Below, piece after piece: positions 7,585-16,246 of a stretch of 64,000 nucleotides of DNA. The position numbers and the translations under genes are program-made. Within the stretch, counting starts at the first letter, position 1, and each line of letters opens with the position of its first letter. The DNA lies in contig NZ_FO538765.1 in assembly GCF_000968135.1 (NCBI RefSeq), positions 558,001 through 622,000 on the forward strand, written 5' to 3'. The notes under the pieces were generated by a model, which did no database searches, had not been told where the DNA came from, and worked only from the letters and a program-made list of their open reading frames with translations. Origin of the DNA: Magnetospira sp. QH-2 (GTDB lineage Bacteria; Pseudomonadota; Alphaproteobacteria; Rhodospirillales; Magnetospiraceae).

Positions 7585-8967
7585 TCAAACACCCGGTGGT
7601 CCCGATCCCAGCGGAATGGCAAGCGAGAGAGTGGCGCCCACTTCAGAGGGTTCAATGCTGACAGATCCGCCGTGGCGTTGGGCGATTTCCATCACGATCG
7701 CCAAACCAAGACCACTCCCTTCTCCGGGCTCCACCTGCCCGAAGCGGGAGAAGGCGATGTCGCTGTCCGACGGGTCCAGGCCCTTTCCTTTGTCTGAGAC
7801 CGATACAATCCCCCGGCCGTCGACCGAGGCAACGCTGACGAGGATTCTCCTGTTCCCGGGGCCCGCATGTTTCAAAGCGTTGTCGATCAGGTTATGCACC
7901 GCTTCTTGAAGCAGGATTTTATGCGCGAAGACAGAGAGGGCGGAGGGGTGAGGATGGAAGCCGAACTCGATATCGGCATCCAATACCGCTTCGGCATTGC
8001 GTTCACAGACCTCCCGGACAATCTGATTCAAATCACCAATCTCGAATCGGCTATGGCCTGTCTGCCCCTTGACCCGATCCAAGGACAACAATTGATTGGT
8101 CAGCCGAGAGGCATGTCGGGCGGCTTCGACCACCTGTCCAACCCGCGCCTTTCGATCTTCCGCCGTCTTGGCGTCCCGGGCCGCCTCCGCCAGGGAATAC
8201 AGTCCGGCAACCGGATTGCGCAATTGATGTGCCGCGTCTGAAATGAACCGGTCGCGGCTTGCCATGGTGTCGCGGACCTGACCGAACAGAGAGTTCAAGG
8301 TTGCCACCACGCCTTTGACCTCGGTGGGTACGGGGCGGCGGATATGGCTGAGATCATCCGAAGACCGCAAGGCAATGGCGTCTTGCAGATCGGTGAGCGG
8401 TTTCAGCCCCAAATTGATGCCGAACCAAACCACGGCCGTGACCGTCACGTACAACGAGAGAATGACCATGATCGCCCGGCTGGCCAGTTGTTGGACAAAT
8501 TCCTCCCGGCTGGCCATGGGTTGCCAGACAGTCACGGCCGCGAAACCACTGGCCCCTTCGAAACGCGAGTGCTCCCGAAGCCGGGCAACCCGAACGGCTG
8601 CGCCCCGGTAGGTCGATTCAAACAGAACAGGCACGTTGTCGCTCAGCTCAATATGGGCTGGGATCACGGGGGGGGTGGCATATCCGGTGACAAAGGCCCC
8701 GTCGGGACCGTAGACGTGATAGAAAAGCTGGCTGCCAAAATTGTCTTGCAACAATTGATTGGTGGACTCCGAGACCACGTCCCCCCCCGAAACAACAATA
8801 TCGCGGGAAATTGCCAGGGTCAGGGCGATCAGCGTGCGGTCGAAAATCTCGCGTGTCGTATCGGCCGCAGAGGAAATGCGCCAATACCCGGCGCCCAGCG
8901 AAACAATGGTTAAGGGAATGAGGGTCAGGATCATCAAGCGCGTGCGCAAGGATAAAAAGCGCATCAT
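7585..8967 (-). CDS. tctE: Sensor histidine kinase, TctE-like
   Basis: A 460-aa inner-membrane two-component sensor. Transmembrane helices lie near residues 8-28 and 165-185, flanking a periplasmic domain of about 135 residues. A HAMP-like segment, a HisKA dimerisation helix with the phospho-acceptor His (HQLRNPVAGLYSLAEAA) and a HATPase domain with N box (HNLIDNALKHAG), G1 (VSDKGKGLDP) and G2 (GEGSGLGLAI) follow. The start overlaps the response-regulator stop in an ATGA arrangement. TctE kinases sense tri- or dicarboxylates and control TctCBA transporters, and the divergent tctC gene fits that role here. Confidence 0.92.
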   Translation of the reverse strand: MMRFLSLRTRLMILTLIPLTIVSLGAGYWRISSAADTTREIFDRTLIALTLAISRDIVVSGGDVVSESTNQLLQDNFGSQLFYHVYGPDGAFVTGYATPPVIPAHIELSDNVPVLFESTYRGAAVRVARLREHSRFEGASGFAAVTVWQPMASREEFVQQLASRAIMVILSLYVTVTAVVWFGINLGLKPLTDLQDAIALRSSDDLSHIRRPVPTEVKGVVATLNSLFGQVRDTMASRDRFISDAAHQLRNPVAGLYSLAEAARDAKTAEDRKARVGQVVEAARHASRLTNQLLSLDRVKGQTGHSRFEIGDLNQIVREVCERNAEAVLDADIEFGFHPHPSALSVFAHKILLQEAVHNLIDNALKHAGPGNRRILVSVASVDGRGIVSVSDKGKGLDPSDSDIAFSRFGQVEPGEGSGLGLAIVMEIAQRHGGSVSIEPSEVGATLSLAIPLGSGPPGV

Positions 8968-9635
8968 CGATCAGCGTCTTCCATCAGATAGCCCAATCCG
9001 CGCGCGGCTTTGATCTTGACCCGGTGACCGGCCAGCTTCTTGCGCAGTCTGGAAATCGTCACCTCGACCACTTTTTCGTCCACATCCGCCCCGATGCCAT
9101 ACATTTGATCAAGCAACAGGGACTTCGGGACCAGTCTGCCGCGGCGTTCGAACAGGCACTCAAATGCCGCCAATTCCCGCCGCCGCAGATCGAGCACCTC
9201 TTCGCCGCTGCGCAGGATGCGTGCCGCGATATCGAAAGAGAGCGTCCCGATGGCTTGGGCGGTGGATCGCGCCGCGCCACGCCGACGACAAAGCGCTCTC
9301 ACCCGGGCTTCCAACTCATCCATTTCGAACGGCTTGATCAGGTAGTCGTCGGCGCCCGCATCCAAACCTTGAACCCGATCCGAGATATCCGTGCGCGCGG
9401 TGAGCATGAGAACGGGAGTCAGGTCATTGCGTTCTCGCATGCGACGCAGGATGTCCATGCCATTCATGCCCGGAAGATTGATGTCGAGAATTACCAAGTC
9501 CGCGCCTTCGCGGGACAAGAACGTATCCCCCTCCTGCCCGTCGTGAAGGAGGTCGATGGCGTGACCATGGTCGCGGAACCGGTGCGCGATGCCGGTCGCT
9601 AAAGATTTGTTGTCCTCGATGATCACGAGGCGCAA
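8964..9635 (-). CDS. tctD: OmpR-type response regulator, TctD-like
   Basis: A 223-aa DNA-binding response regulator. The receiver domain starts MRLVIIEDN with phospho-acceptor D51 (LVILDINLPG), conserved Thr (LMLTAR) and Lys (YLIKPFEM). The C-terminal winged helix (residues about 125-220, LDLRRRELAAFECLF) is OmpR-like. The start is set by the ribosome binding site: GGGAGGA lies 7 bases before a TTG at 9635-9633. The upstream ATG at 9689 would add 18 unconserved residues. With the kinase it should control the divergent transporter genes. Confidence 0.92.
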   Translation of the reverse strand: MRLVIIEDNKSLATGIAHRFRDHGHAIDLLHDGQEGDTFLSREGADLVILDINLPGMNGMDILRRMRERNDLTPVLMLTARTDISDRVQGLDAGADDYLIKPFEMDELEARVRALCRRRGAARSTAQAIGTLSFDIAARILRSGEEVLDLRRRELAAFECLFERRGRLVPKSLLLDQMYGIGADVDEKVVEVTISRLRKKLAGHRVKIKAARGLGYLMEDADR

Positions 9636-9652
9636 TTTAATTCCTCCCTGGA

Positions 9653-9669
9653 AAGCTTGGTGCAAGCTT
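9653..9669. promoter_or_regulatory. Inverted repeat in the tctD / tctC divergent region
   Basis: A perfect inverted repeat AAGCTTG-gtg-CAAGCTT lies just upstream of the tctD ribosome binding site, in the 144-base divergent spacer (9636-9779). It is a candidate operator for the response regulator or a leader hairpin. Clear -35/-10 boxes for tctC are not visible in the spacer. Confidence 0.45.
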
Positions 9670-9779
9670 GCAATGCAATGATGGTCCAATCAAGTCGCGA
9701 GGCCCATCTATTTATGCATGGTTTCGGATGGGGTCGCGGATATCTGATTCTGAAGTAGTTGATATTCGGGAGGATAACG

Positions 9780-10877
9780 ATGTCATCAATGAACAAGCTA
9801 TTGCGTCGGTCGATGCAAGGATTAGCGATCGTCACGGCGCTCGGCATGTCGGTTTCCGCGCAGGCGGAGGTCAACCTGAAAGGCGAGACCGTCGAGTGGA
9901 CAATTCCATTCTCTGAAAAGGGCGGCTCGGCCAAGTGGGCCAACTTTTTCGCCCCTCTATTGAGCAAGGCGCTGCCGGGTCAGCCCACGGTGGTGGTCAA
10001 GTTCATGCCCGGGGCCGGTTCGACCAAGGGAGCCAATTGGTTCCAGAAACAAAAGAATGGCGATGGGACCGTCATGTTCGGGTCTTCCGGCTCGACCCAG
10101 TTCCCTTATCTGCTGAACGATCCCCGGGTCCGTTATGAATACAAGGACTGGATGCCGGTGATGGCTACCGGTACCGGTGGTGTCGCCTACCTTCCACCCG
10201 ACCTGGCGAAAAAGTTCGACGGCTCGGCCAATCAGCTCAAGGGCATCAACTTCATCTATGGCTCGCAAGGCGCGACCCGCCTTGATCTGGTGCCCTTGCT
10301 GGCCTGGAAAATGCTTGGTCTGAACGTGGAACCGGTGTTCGGCATCAAGGGCCGGGGAGACGGTCGTTTGATGTTCGAGCGCGGCGAAGCCAACATCGAC
10401 TATCAAACGTCGTCGAGCTATCTCAAGGGTGTCGTTCCGTTGGTCAAGGATGGCAAAGCCGTTCCGATGATGACATGGGGCGCGTTGGATGATGATGGCA
10501 ATATCGTTCGCGACCCGACGTTCCCTGATGTGGCGACCTTTAAGGAAGTCTGCGAGAAAACCGATGGCTGCCAAACCTCGGGAGAGGCCTGGGAGGCCTG
10601 GAAGGCTTTCTTCATCTCCGGCTTCCCGGTGCAAAAGCTTGCCTTCCTTCCCAAGGGGACGAAGCAGGACGTCGTCGATACATTTGTCGCGGCATTTGCC
10701 AAGGTCAAAGCGCGGGACGACTTCGCCAAGATCTCTGCCGCGCGCCTGGGCAAGTATCCGATGTTTGTCGGCCAGGGCGCCAAAGATGCCCTTGATCGGG
10801 CCACCTCCGTGCCGGATTCCGCCAAGGCCTACGTCATCAATTGGCTGAAAACCGACTACGGCGTCGAATTAAAATAA
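9780..10877 (+). CDS. tctC: Tripartite tricarboxylate transporter, periplasmic substrate-binding protein (TctC/Bug family)
   Basis: A 365-aa secreted binding protein. A signal peptide (RRSMQGLAIVTALGMSVSAQA) is followed by the mature protein with Bug-family features: an early 'WTIPFSEKGGSAKWA' segment, 'GAGSTKGANWF' and 'GSSGSTQFPYLL'. It would capture a tri- or dicarboxylate in the periplasm and deliver it to TctAB. The start at 9780 follows GGGAGG by 6 bases; an earlier in-frame ATG (9759) lacks a ribosome binding site. A terminator-like hairpin after the gene may make it more abundant than the membrane subunit. Confidence 0.92.
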   Translation: MSSMNKLLRRSMQGLAIVTALGMSVSAQAEVNLKGETVEWTIPFSEKGGSAKWANFFAPLLSKALPGQPTVVVKFMPGAGSTKGANWFQKQKNGDGTVMFGSSGSTQFPYLLNDPRVRYEYKDWMPVMATGTGGVAYLPPDLAKKFDGSANQLKGINFIYGSQGATRLDLVPLLAWKMLGLNVEPVFGIKGRGDGRLMFERGEANIDYQTSSSYLKGVVPLVKDGKAVPMMTWGALDDDGNIVRDPTFPDVATFKEVCEKTDGCQTSGEAWEAWKAFFISGFPVQKLAFLPKGTKQDVVDTFVAAFAKVKARDDFAKISAARLGKYPMFVGQGAKDALDRATSVPDSAKAYVINWLKTDYGVELK

Positions 10878-10892
10878 GCGATAAAGAATGCG

Positions 10893-10927
10893 TCTGCCCC
10901 GCCCTTTTGGTGGGGCAGATCTTTTTC
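10893..10927 (+). terminator. Attenuator-type terminator between tctC and tctA
   Basis: TCTGCCCC (10893-10900) pairs with GGGGCAGA (10912-10919) around an 11-base loop, followed by TCTTTTTC. It lies 15 bases after the tctC stop and before the tctA start. Partial termination here would keep the binding protein in excess over the membrane component, as in many binding-protein operons. Confidence 0.75.
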
Positions 10928-10947
10928 GGCCAGGGAGGGTGGTTAAA

Positions 10948-12981
10948 TTGGACTTGATAACAACAGTATTACCGGCGTTGAGCGATGCCTTCGCGCTGAT
11001 TCTGCAGCCCGGCGTGCTGATGTATCTTGCCCTTGGTGTGGTCATGGGACTCGCCGTTGGTGTCTTTCCCGGGCTGGGCGGCATCGCGGGTCTCTCTTTG
11101 GTTCTTCCCTTTATTTTTGGCATGGATACGGTCAGTGGCCTGGCACTGATGATCGGCATGGTCGCCGTGGTGCCAACTTCCGATACCTTTGCCTCGGTGC
11201 TGATGGGTATACCCGGGTCTTCCGCGTCGCAGGCAACAGTGCTGGACGGATTTCCCCTGGCCAAAAAGGGTGAAGCGGCGCGGGCGCTGTCGGCGGCATT
11301 TGCTTCGTCCTTGTTCGGCGGTCTGGTCGGCGCCTTATTCCTTACCTTCTTTATTCTGATTGCGCGGCCCATCGTGCTGGCATTCGGGTTGCCCGAGATG
11401 CTGATGATTACCATCCTTGGCTTGTCCATGGTGGCGATCCTGGCCGGGCGTATTCCGCTCAAGGGCCTCGCCGCGGCGGGTCTGGGTCTGCTTGTTGGCA
11501 CCATCGGCGAAGCGGATGCCGGGGGCTCCTTGCGCATGGCCACTTATGACCTGCCCTATGTGGCCGACGGCTTGAAACTAGTCATCGTCGGCCTGGGGAT
11601 CTTCGCCGTTCCCGAGATTGTCGCCTTGCTGCGACAAGATAGGTCGATCTCCCAACAGGCCGTCCTGGGTGGCGGTTGGCTGGACGGCGTCAAGGATTGG
11701 TGGAAAAACATTTGGCTGTCCGTGCGCTGTTCCATCATTGGCGTCATCGTCGGTGTGATCCCCGGTCTCGGCGGTTCGGTGGTTGACTGGATCGCCTACG
11801 GCCATTCGGTACAGACAACCAAGAACAAAGAGAACTTCGGCAAGGGAGAGATCCGCGGCGTGATCGGCCCGGAGAGCTCCAACAATGCCAAGGAAGGCGG
11901 CGGTTTGGTGCCGACCTTGATCTTTGGTATTCCGGGTTCGGGCTCCATGGCGGTGTTCATCGGCGCCGTGGCCTTGCTGGGCTCGGGGGATCTGGAAGTT
12001 GGCCCGCAGATGCTATCGGCCAACTATCTGGACATCACCTATTCCATTGTCTGGCTGTTGGCTCTTGCCAACGTGATCGGCACCTTGCTGTGCATCGGCA
12101 TGTCGAGCACCATTGCCAAGCTCACGACCATCCGTTTTACCCTGCTGGCCCCATTTCTGTTCATGCTGATTTCGTTCGCCGCCTTCCAGTCCGGCCAAAA
12201 CCTGGCCGACCTGGTGGCACTGTTCGCCATTGGTCTGTTGGGCATCTTCCTGCGTCGCTTCGAGTGGTCCCGTCCGGCCTTCCTGATTGGCTTCGTGCTG
12301 TCCAACCCGGCCGAGACCTTCGCCAACCAAGCCTATCAGGTGGCGGGTTCCAAGTTCCGTCAGGGCTTCGACGTGGGCATCGACTATATCTTTGGCCCGA
12401 TCGTTATCATCTTGATCATCGTTACCATCGTTTCCGTCGTTCTCGGTATCCGGCAGGCGAAGCAGATTATGGCCGAAGGCGAGGTGCCCTCCGGCGGCAA
12501 GCGGGCGCCCATGACCTTCTTGCTGCTGGTCACCGGCTATTTGTTGGTGAGCTTCTACAATGCCTCGTTGATTTCCGATCGCCTGGTGACCGACAAGATC
12601 TTTCCCTTGTTCGTTGCCACCGTCGGTCTGATCTGTTGCGTCTCCATGCTGGTGAGCATGATGCGCAAACCCGAGACCGATATCATCTTCGCCGACAATG
12701 AGGTCGTCGTCGCCGCCGACAGCACCGACCATGGTCTGTGGTCCACCCTGGCTTGGTTCGGCCTGCTGCTGATCTTGTCCTCGCTGGTCGGGTTCATCCT
12801 GGCACTGCTGGTGTTCCTGGCGGTGTTCATGCGCTTCCGCGCGGGGCTGAGTTGGGCCATGGCCGGGGTTTATACCGCGGCCGGAATCGCCTTCATGTGC
12901 ACCATGGCCTGGTTGCTTAACCGGGACTTCCCTCCGGGCCTGTTGCAAAACACTGTTGATCTGCCCTGGCCCCTGACCTGA
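10948..12981 (+). CDS. tctA: Tripartite tricarboxylate transporter membrane protein, TctA-TctB fusion
   Basis: A 677-aa inner-membrane protein. Residues about 1-500 are the large TctA subunit with about 12 membrane segments and its glycine/proline-rich signatures (GVFPGLGGIAGLSL near the start and IGVIPGLGGSVVDWIAYG in the middle, an internal repeat). From about residue 515 four more hydrophobic helices form a TctB-like small subunit, which is usually a separate gene of about 150 aa, so the two subunits are fused. I prefer the TTG at 10948, 9 bases after GGGAGG; the ATG at 10888 lies inside the terminator hairpin region. It imports the ligand carried by TctC using an ion gradient. Confidence 0.9.
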   Translation: MDLITTVLPALSDAFALILQPGVLMYLALGVVMGLAVGVFPGLGGIAGLSLVLPFIFGMDTVSGLALMIGMVAVVPTSDTFASVLMGIPGSSASQATVLDGFPLAKKGEAARALSAAFASSLFGGLVGALFLTFFILIARPIVLAFGLPEMLMITILGLSMVAILAGRIPLKGLAAAGLGLLVGTIGEADAGGSLRMATYDLPYVADGLKLVIVGLGIFAVPEIVALLRQDRSISQQAVLGGGWLDGVKDWWKNIWLSVRCSIIGVIVGVIPGLGGSVVDWIAYGHSVQTTKNKENFGKGEIRGVIGPESSNNAKEGGGLVPTLIFGIPGSGSMAVFIGAVALLGSGDLEVGPQMLSANYLDITYSIVWLLALANVIGTLLCIGMSSTIAKLTTIRFTLLAPFLFMLISFAAFQSGQNLADLVALFAIGLLGIFLRRFEWSRPAFLIGFVLSNPAETFANQAYQVAGSKFRQGFDVGIDYIFGPIVIILIIVTIVSVVLGIRQAKQIMAEGEVPSGGKRAPMTFLLLVTGYLLVSFYNASLISDRLVTDKIFPLFVATVGLICCVSMLVSMMRKPETDIIFADNEVVVAADSTDHGLWSTLAWFGLLLILSSLVGFILALLVFLAVFMRFRAGLSWAMAGVYTAAGIAFMCTMAWLLNRDFPPGLLQNTVDLPWPLT

Positions 12982-12991
12982 GGAGCAAGAC

Positions 12992-14080
12992 ATGGCTCAG
13001 ACTGCCATACCCTTCCTGTTCATGCGTGGTGGCACGTCCCGGGGGCCCTATATCAAGCGGGATGATCTGCCCGCTGATCGGGATCATCTGGCCCGGGTGT
13101 TAGTTGCTGCGGTGGGTGCTGGGCATCCGCTCAATATCGACGGGATCGGTGGCGGGAATGCGGTTACCACCAAGGTGGCCATGCTGTCCCGGTCGGACGA
13201 TGAGTGGGCCGACGTGGATTACTTTTTTGCCCAGGTTGCCGTGGAAGAATCTCTGGTCGACTTCAAACCGACCTGCGGCAATATTCTTTCCGGTGTCGGT
13301 CCCGCCGCCATCGAAATGAACCTGCATCCGGCCACGGTCGGCGCAACGGAGGTGAGAATCCGGGCGGTGAATACCGGCGCCCGCGTGGTCGCCAAGGTCC
13401 AAACCCCGGGTGGCCAGGTCAGCTATGAAGGCGAAGTGCATATTGATGGAGTGCCGGGTACCTCCGCGCCCATCGAGTTGAACTTCATGGACGTGGCGGG
13501 ATCGTCCACCGGCGCTTTTCTGCCGACCGGCAACCTGCGTGATGTCATCGATGAGATCGAGGTCACTTGCATGGATGTGGCCATGCCAATGGTCATCGCC
13601 CGGGCCGCCGACTTCGGCTTGACCGGCCATGAAAGCCGGGAGCAATTGGACGAAAACAAGGCGTTCTTTGCGCAAATGGAATCCGTCCGTCTGCAGGCAG
13701 GAGAGAAGATGGGCATGGGCGATTGTCGCAAGTCGGTGACTCCCAAATTCGGCCTCCTGGCCCGGGCCAACAAAGGGGGCACCATCGCCACCCGCTATTT
13801 CATGCCCTGGTCGACTCACCCGACCATGGCTGTCACCGGGTCCCAATGCATGGCTTCATGTGCCCTGACCCCGGGAACGGTGGCGGACGGTCTGCTGGGG
13901 CGGCCCGAGGGCAGCCCGGTCACCGTGGTTTTGGAACATCCTCAGGGTTTGATGGATGTGATCATCGATTATGATCATACCGACGGCTTCTCGCTGAACG
14001 CCGCTGGGCTGGTGCGGACCGCCCGTAAGCTCGCCGCCGGTGAACTATTTGTGTCCAAGCATGTGTGGAATGGCCAATGA
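12992..14080 (+). CDS. PrpF/aconitate isomerase family protein
   Basis: A 362-aa member of the PrpF family, a diaminopimelate-epimerase-like fold. It opens 'IPFLFMRGGTSRGPY' and has 'CGNILSGVGPAAIE', 'FMDVAGSSTGAFLPTGN' and 'GSQCMASCAL', as in PrpF, 4-oxalomesaconate tautomerase (GalD) and aconitate isomerase. These enzymes move a double bond or isomerise cis/trans in tricarboxylates by proton transfer. Next to a tricarboxylate transporter and TcuAB, an aconitate or methylaconitate isomerase role is most likely. GGAG precedes the ATG by 7 bases. Confidence 0.88.
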   Translation: MAQTAIPFLFMRGGTSRGPYIKRDDLPADRDHLARVLVAAVGAGHPLNIDGIGGGNAVTTKVAMLSRSDDEWADVDYFFAQVAVEESLVDFKPTCGNILSGVGPAAIEMNLHPATVGATEVRIRAVNTGARVVAKVQTPGGQVSYEGEVHIDGVPGTSAPIELNFMDVAGSSTGAFLPTGNLRDVIDEIEVTCMDVAMPMVIARAADFGLTGHESREQLDENKAFFAQMESVRLQAGEKMGMGDCRKSVTPKFGLLARANKGGTIATRYFMPWSTHPTMAVTGSQCMASCALTPGTVADGLLGRPEGSPVTVVLEHPQGLMDVIIDYDHTDGFSLNAAGLVRTARKLAAGELFVSKHVWNGQ

Positions 14081-15054
14081 AAATCCATATTCTCGACGAC
14101 TGGTTCGATACCCTGCGGGGACTGCCCTGCTTTTCCAAACTGGACGGCCACGACGTCACGGTCTGGACAGATCACGTGCAGGACTCGGAAGTTTTGGGGG
14201 AACGATTGCAAGAGGCCGAGGCCGTTGTCTTGTTCCGCGAGCGCACGCAGGTCAGCGCCGGATTGTTGGGGCGCCTGCCAAATCTCAAGCTGATCAGCCA
14301 GCGCGGCGTCTATCCCCATGTGGATGTGGCGGCCTGTAGCGCCCACAAGGTGCTGTTCTGTTCGAAACAGCCCAAAGGCGGCGCCCCCAATTATGCGGCG
14401 GCGGAATTGACCTGGGGCCTGATCCTGGCGGCCATGCGTCAGATCCCACAACAAATGGCGGCGACTAAGGCGGGGCAATGGCAGATTGGTGTCGGCAAGA
14501 CCCTACACGGTCGGATCTTGGGGCTCTACGGCTATGGACGGATTGGAAAACTGGTGGCCGACTATGCCCGGGCCTTCGGTATGGAGGTTCTTTGGTGGTC
14601 TTCGGACGAGGGCCGGGAGCGCGCCCAGGCCGACGGGGAAACCGTCGCCGAAACCCGCGCGGCGTTTTTCAGTGGCTGCGACGTGATCAGCCTGCACCTG
14701 CGTCTCAAGCCGACGACTCGGGGCCTTGTCACCGCCGAAGACCTGGGCCAAATGCGTCCGGATGCCCTGTTGGTCAATACCTCGCGGGCCGGGTTGATCG
14801 CGCCCCATGCCTTGGTGGATGCCTTGAACGAGGGGCGTCCCGGCATGGCGGCCATCGACGTGTTCGACAGCGAACCCATGACGGATCCGAACGACCCGTT
14901 GCTCGCCCATCCCAATGTGATTTGCACGCCCCATATCGGCTTTGTCACGCAGGATGAGTTCGAAAACCAATTCGCCGATATTTTTGATCAAGTGGTGGCC
15001 TATGCCGAGGGTGCGCCCATCCATATGATCAATCCGGAGGTTTGGCAGCCCTGA
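14077..15054 (+). CDS. D-2-hydroxyacid dehydrogenase family protein
   Basis: A 325-aa NAD(P)-dependent dehydrogenase of the D-isomer 2-hydroxyacid family. The substrate domain is followed by the nucleotide-binding 'ILGLYGYGRIGKLVADYARAFGMEV' near residue 145, the catalytic Arg region (LVNTSRAGLI), Glu region (IDVFDSEPM) and His (HIGFV). The ATG at 14077 overlaps the prpF-family stop (ATGA), so translation is coupled. It should interconvert a 2-oxoacid and a D-2-hydroxyacid made in this pathway; the substrate cannot be read from the sequence. Confidence 0.9.
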   Translation: MKIHILDDWFDTLRGLPCFSKLDGHDVTVWTDHVQDSEVLGERLQEAEAVVLFRERTQVSAGLLGRLPNLKLISQRGVYPHVDVAACSAHKVLFCSKQPKGGAPNYAAAELTWGLILAAMRQIPQQMAATKAGQWQIGVGKTLHGRILGLYGYGRIGKLVADYARAFGMEVLWWSSDEGRERAQADGETVAETRAAFFSGCDVISLHLRLKPTTRGLVTAEDLGQMRPDALLVNTSRAGLIAPHALVDALNEGRPGMAAIDVFDSEPMTDPNDPLLAHPNVICTPHIGFVTQDEFENQFADIFDQVVAYAEGAPIHMINPEVWQP

Positions 15055-16078
15055 CCCCCATGAGGCGGGCCGCGATGGGCGCACCGGTAATGACCAGGAT
15101 GATCCGGACCAGATGGTGGACGATCACATAGCCCAGATCGGCCCCGACGATGATGCTCAGGACGGCCATTTCCGCCTGCCCACCCGGGGCGAAGGCGAGG
15201 AAGCCTTCCAGCGGCGGGGCCAGACCAAGGCGGGTGACGATCTGCGAGAACAATGTCGCCAGCAAGGCCAACAGGACAACATAGATCATCCCGGAAAAGA
15301 CAAACCGGCGGATCTCACCGACGGTAATGCCCACATAGTTCACGCCGATGCCCATGCCGATGAGGAATTGGGCTGCCAGAATCGCCTCTGCCGGGGGCCG
15401 GGTATGAATCAATCCGGCGAGGGACAATCCCGCCGTGACGATCATCGGTCCGAGGATGGAAGCGCCAAACAAGCCGATCCGCTCGCCGCCCTTCCAACCG
15501 ATCAAGGCCGCCAATATCATCCACCCCATTTCATCCAACGGCAGTTCCAAGGCCGGTCGACCGATGGGGTTGTCGAGGGAGGCCCCGAACAGATTGGTCA
15601 CCAAGATGGGTGCCAGGGTGACGATGAACAGCACCCGGGTGGCATGGATCAACGACAGGGCCCGACCATCGCCGCCGGCTTCGGTGCCGAAGATGACCAT
15701 ATCCTGCAAGCCGCCTGGCATGGCGGCGTAATAGGCCGTGGTTTTGTCAAACTTCGCAACACGATGGAAATAGGGAATACCGACCAAGCCGATCATCAGG
15801 ATATAGGCCGGGATCAGCGCTACCGATACCGCCATGGTCGGCAATTGGCCGATCAGAGTGGGTGTGATTGCCGCCCCGACCGCTACACCAAGGATCGTCC
15901 GCGCCCCAACGGAAACCTGCCCCATGCCTTTCAAGGGTTGTCCGAGCAATGCGGCCAACAAGCAGGCAGCCATGGGACCGAACAAAAAGGGCAGTGGCAG
16001 TTCAAGGGACCAGAAAACGGCTGTCCCAACCCCGGCGATGAAAAGGGTGGCGATCCTCTGGTTGGTTGTCCGCGCCAT
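15029..16078 (-). CDS. AbrB-family membrane protein
   Basis: A 349-aa protein with about ten hydrophobic helices in two similar halves, matching the AbrB/'putative ammonia monooxygenase' membrane family (PF05145-type): 'ATLFIAGVGTAVFWSLELPLPFLFGPM', 'MPGGLQDMVIFGTEAGGD' and, in the second half, 'APGGQAEMAVLSIIVGAD'. The repeated 'PGG..eM' motif is a family hallmark. The molecular role is unknown and may be transport. It is convergent with the dehydrogenase gene and overlaps its 3' end by 26 bases. It is divergent from tcuA, so a regulator in between could control both. Confidence 0.85.
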   Translation of the reverse strand: MARTTNQRIATLFIAGVGTAVFWSLELPLPFLFGPMAACLLAALLGQPLKGMGQVSVGARTILGVAVGAAITPTLIGQLPTMAVSVALIPAYILMIGLVGIPYFHRVAKFDKTTAYYAAMPGGLQDMVIFGTEAGGDGRALSLIHATRVLFIVTLAPILVTNLFGASLDNPIGRPALELPLDEMGWMILAALIGWKGGERIGLFGASILGPMIVTAGLSLAGLIHTRPPAEAILAAQFLIGMGIGVNYVGITVGEIRRFVFSGMIYVVLLALLATLFSQIVTRLGLAPPLEGFLAFAPGGQAEMAVLSIIVGADLGYVIVHHLVRIILVITGAPIAARLMGVRAAKPPD

Positions 16079-16118
16079 AGGGGGCCTGCTCCTCGCGTCC
16101 CGGATCTCGGTATCGGGC

Positions 16119-16159
16119 TTGACAAAAATTGTATCCAGTTGTATACATTAGGATACAAT
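16119..16159 (+). promoter_or_regulatory. tcuA promoter covered by GTATAC-type operators
   Basis: TTGACA (16119-16124) and TATACA (16142-16147), spaced by 17 bases, form a near-consensus sigma-70 promoter towards tcuA. Overlapping it are ATTGTATCC (16128-16136), the palindrome TGTATACA (16140-16147) and GGATACAAT (16151-16159). The outer two are inverted repeats of each other around the middle palindrome. GntR-family FCD regulators typically bind sites of the TTGTATACAA type, so repression relieved by a carboxylate ligand is likely. No GntR gene is visible in the window. Confidence 0.8.
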
Positions 16160-16186
16160 ATAAGGGCAGCTTACGGGAATCCTGTC

Positions 16187-16246
16187 ATGAAAGCCAGCGA
16201 AAACCAGATCGCCAATCTTTGTGAGGGAAAGAGGCCTGATCAATGA
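16187..16246 (+). CDS. Possible 19-residue leader peptide coupled to tcuA
   Basis: An ATG at 16187, about 8 bases after an ACGGGAA purine stretch, opens a 20-codon frame (MKASENQIANLCEGKRPDQ) whose TGA overlaps the tcuA ATG as ATGA. The overlap is exact, and the frame lies wholly in the tcuA leader. It may couple tcuA translation to leader translation, or be accidental. Confidence 0.35.
   Translation: MKASENQIANLCEGKRPDQ

Noticed and set aside
12013-12993. A 326-codon antisense frame over tctA
   Set aside because: Gln/His/Gly-rich mirror of membrane-helix codons; no motif or ribosome binding site; tctA on the plus strand is certain. The same holds for 15113-16246 (plus, over the abrB-like gene) and 52329-53579 (minus, over addB).
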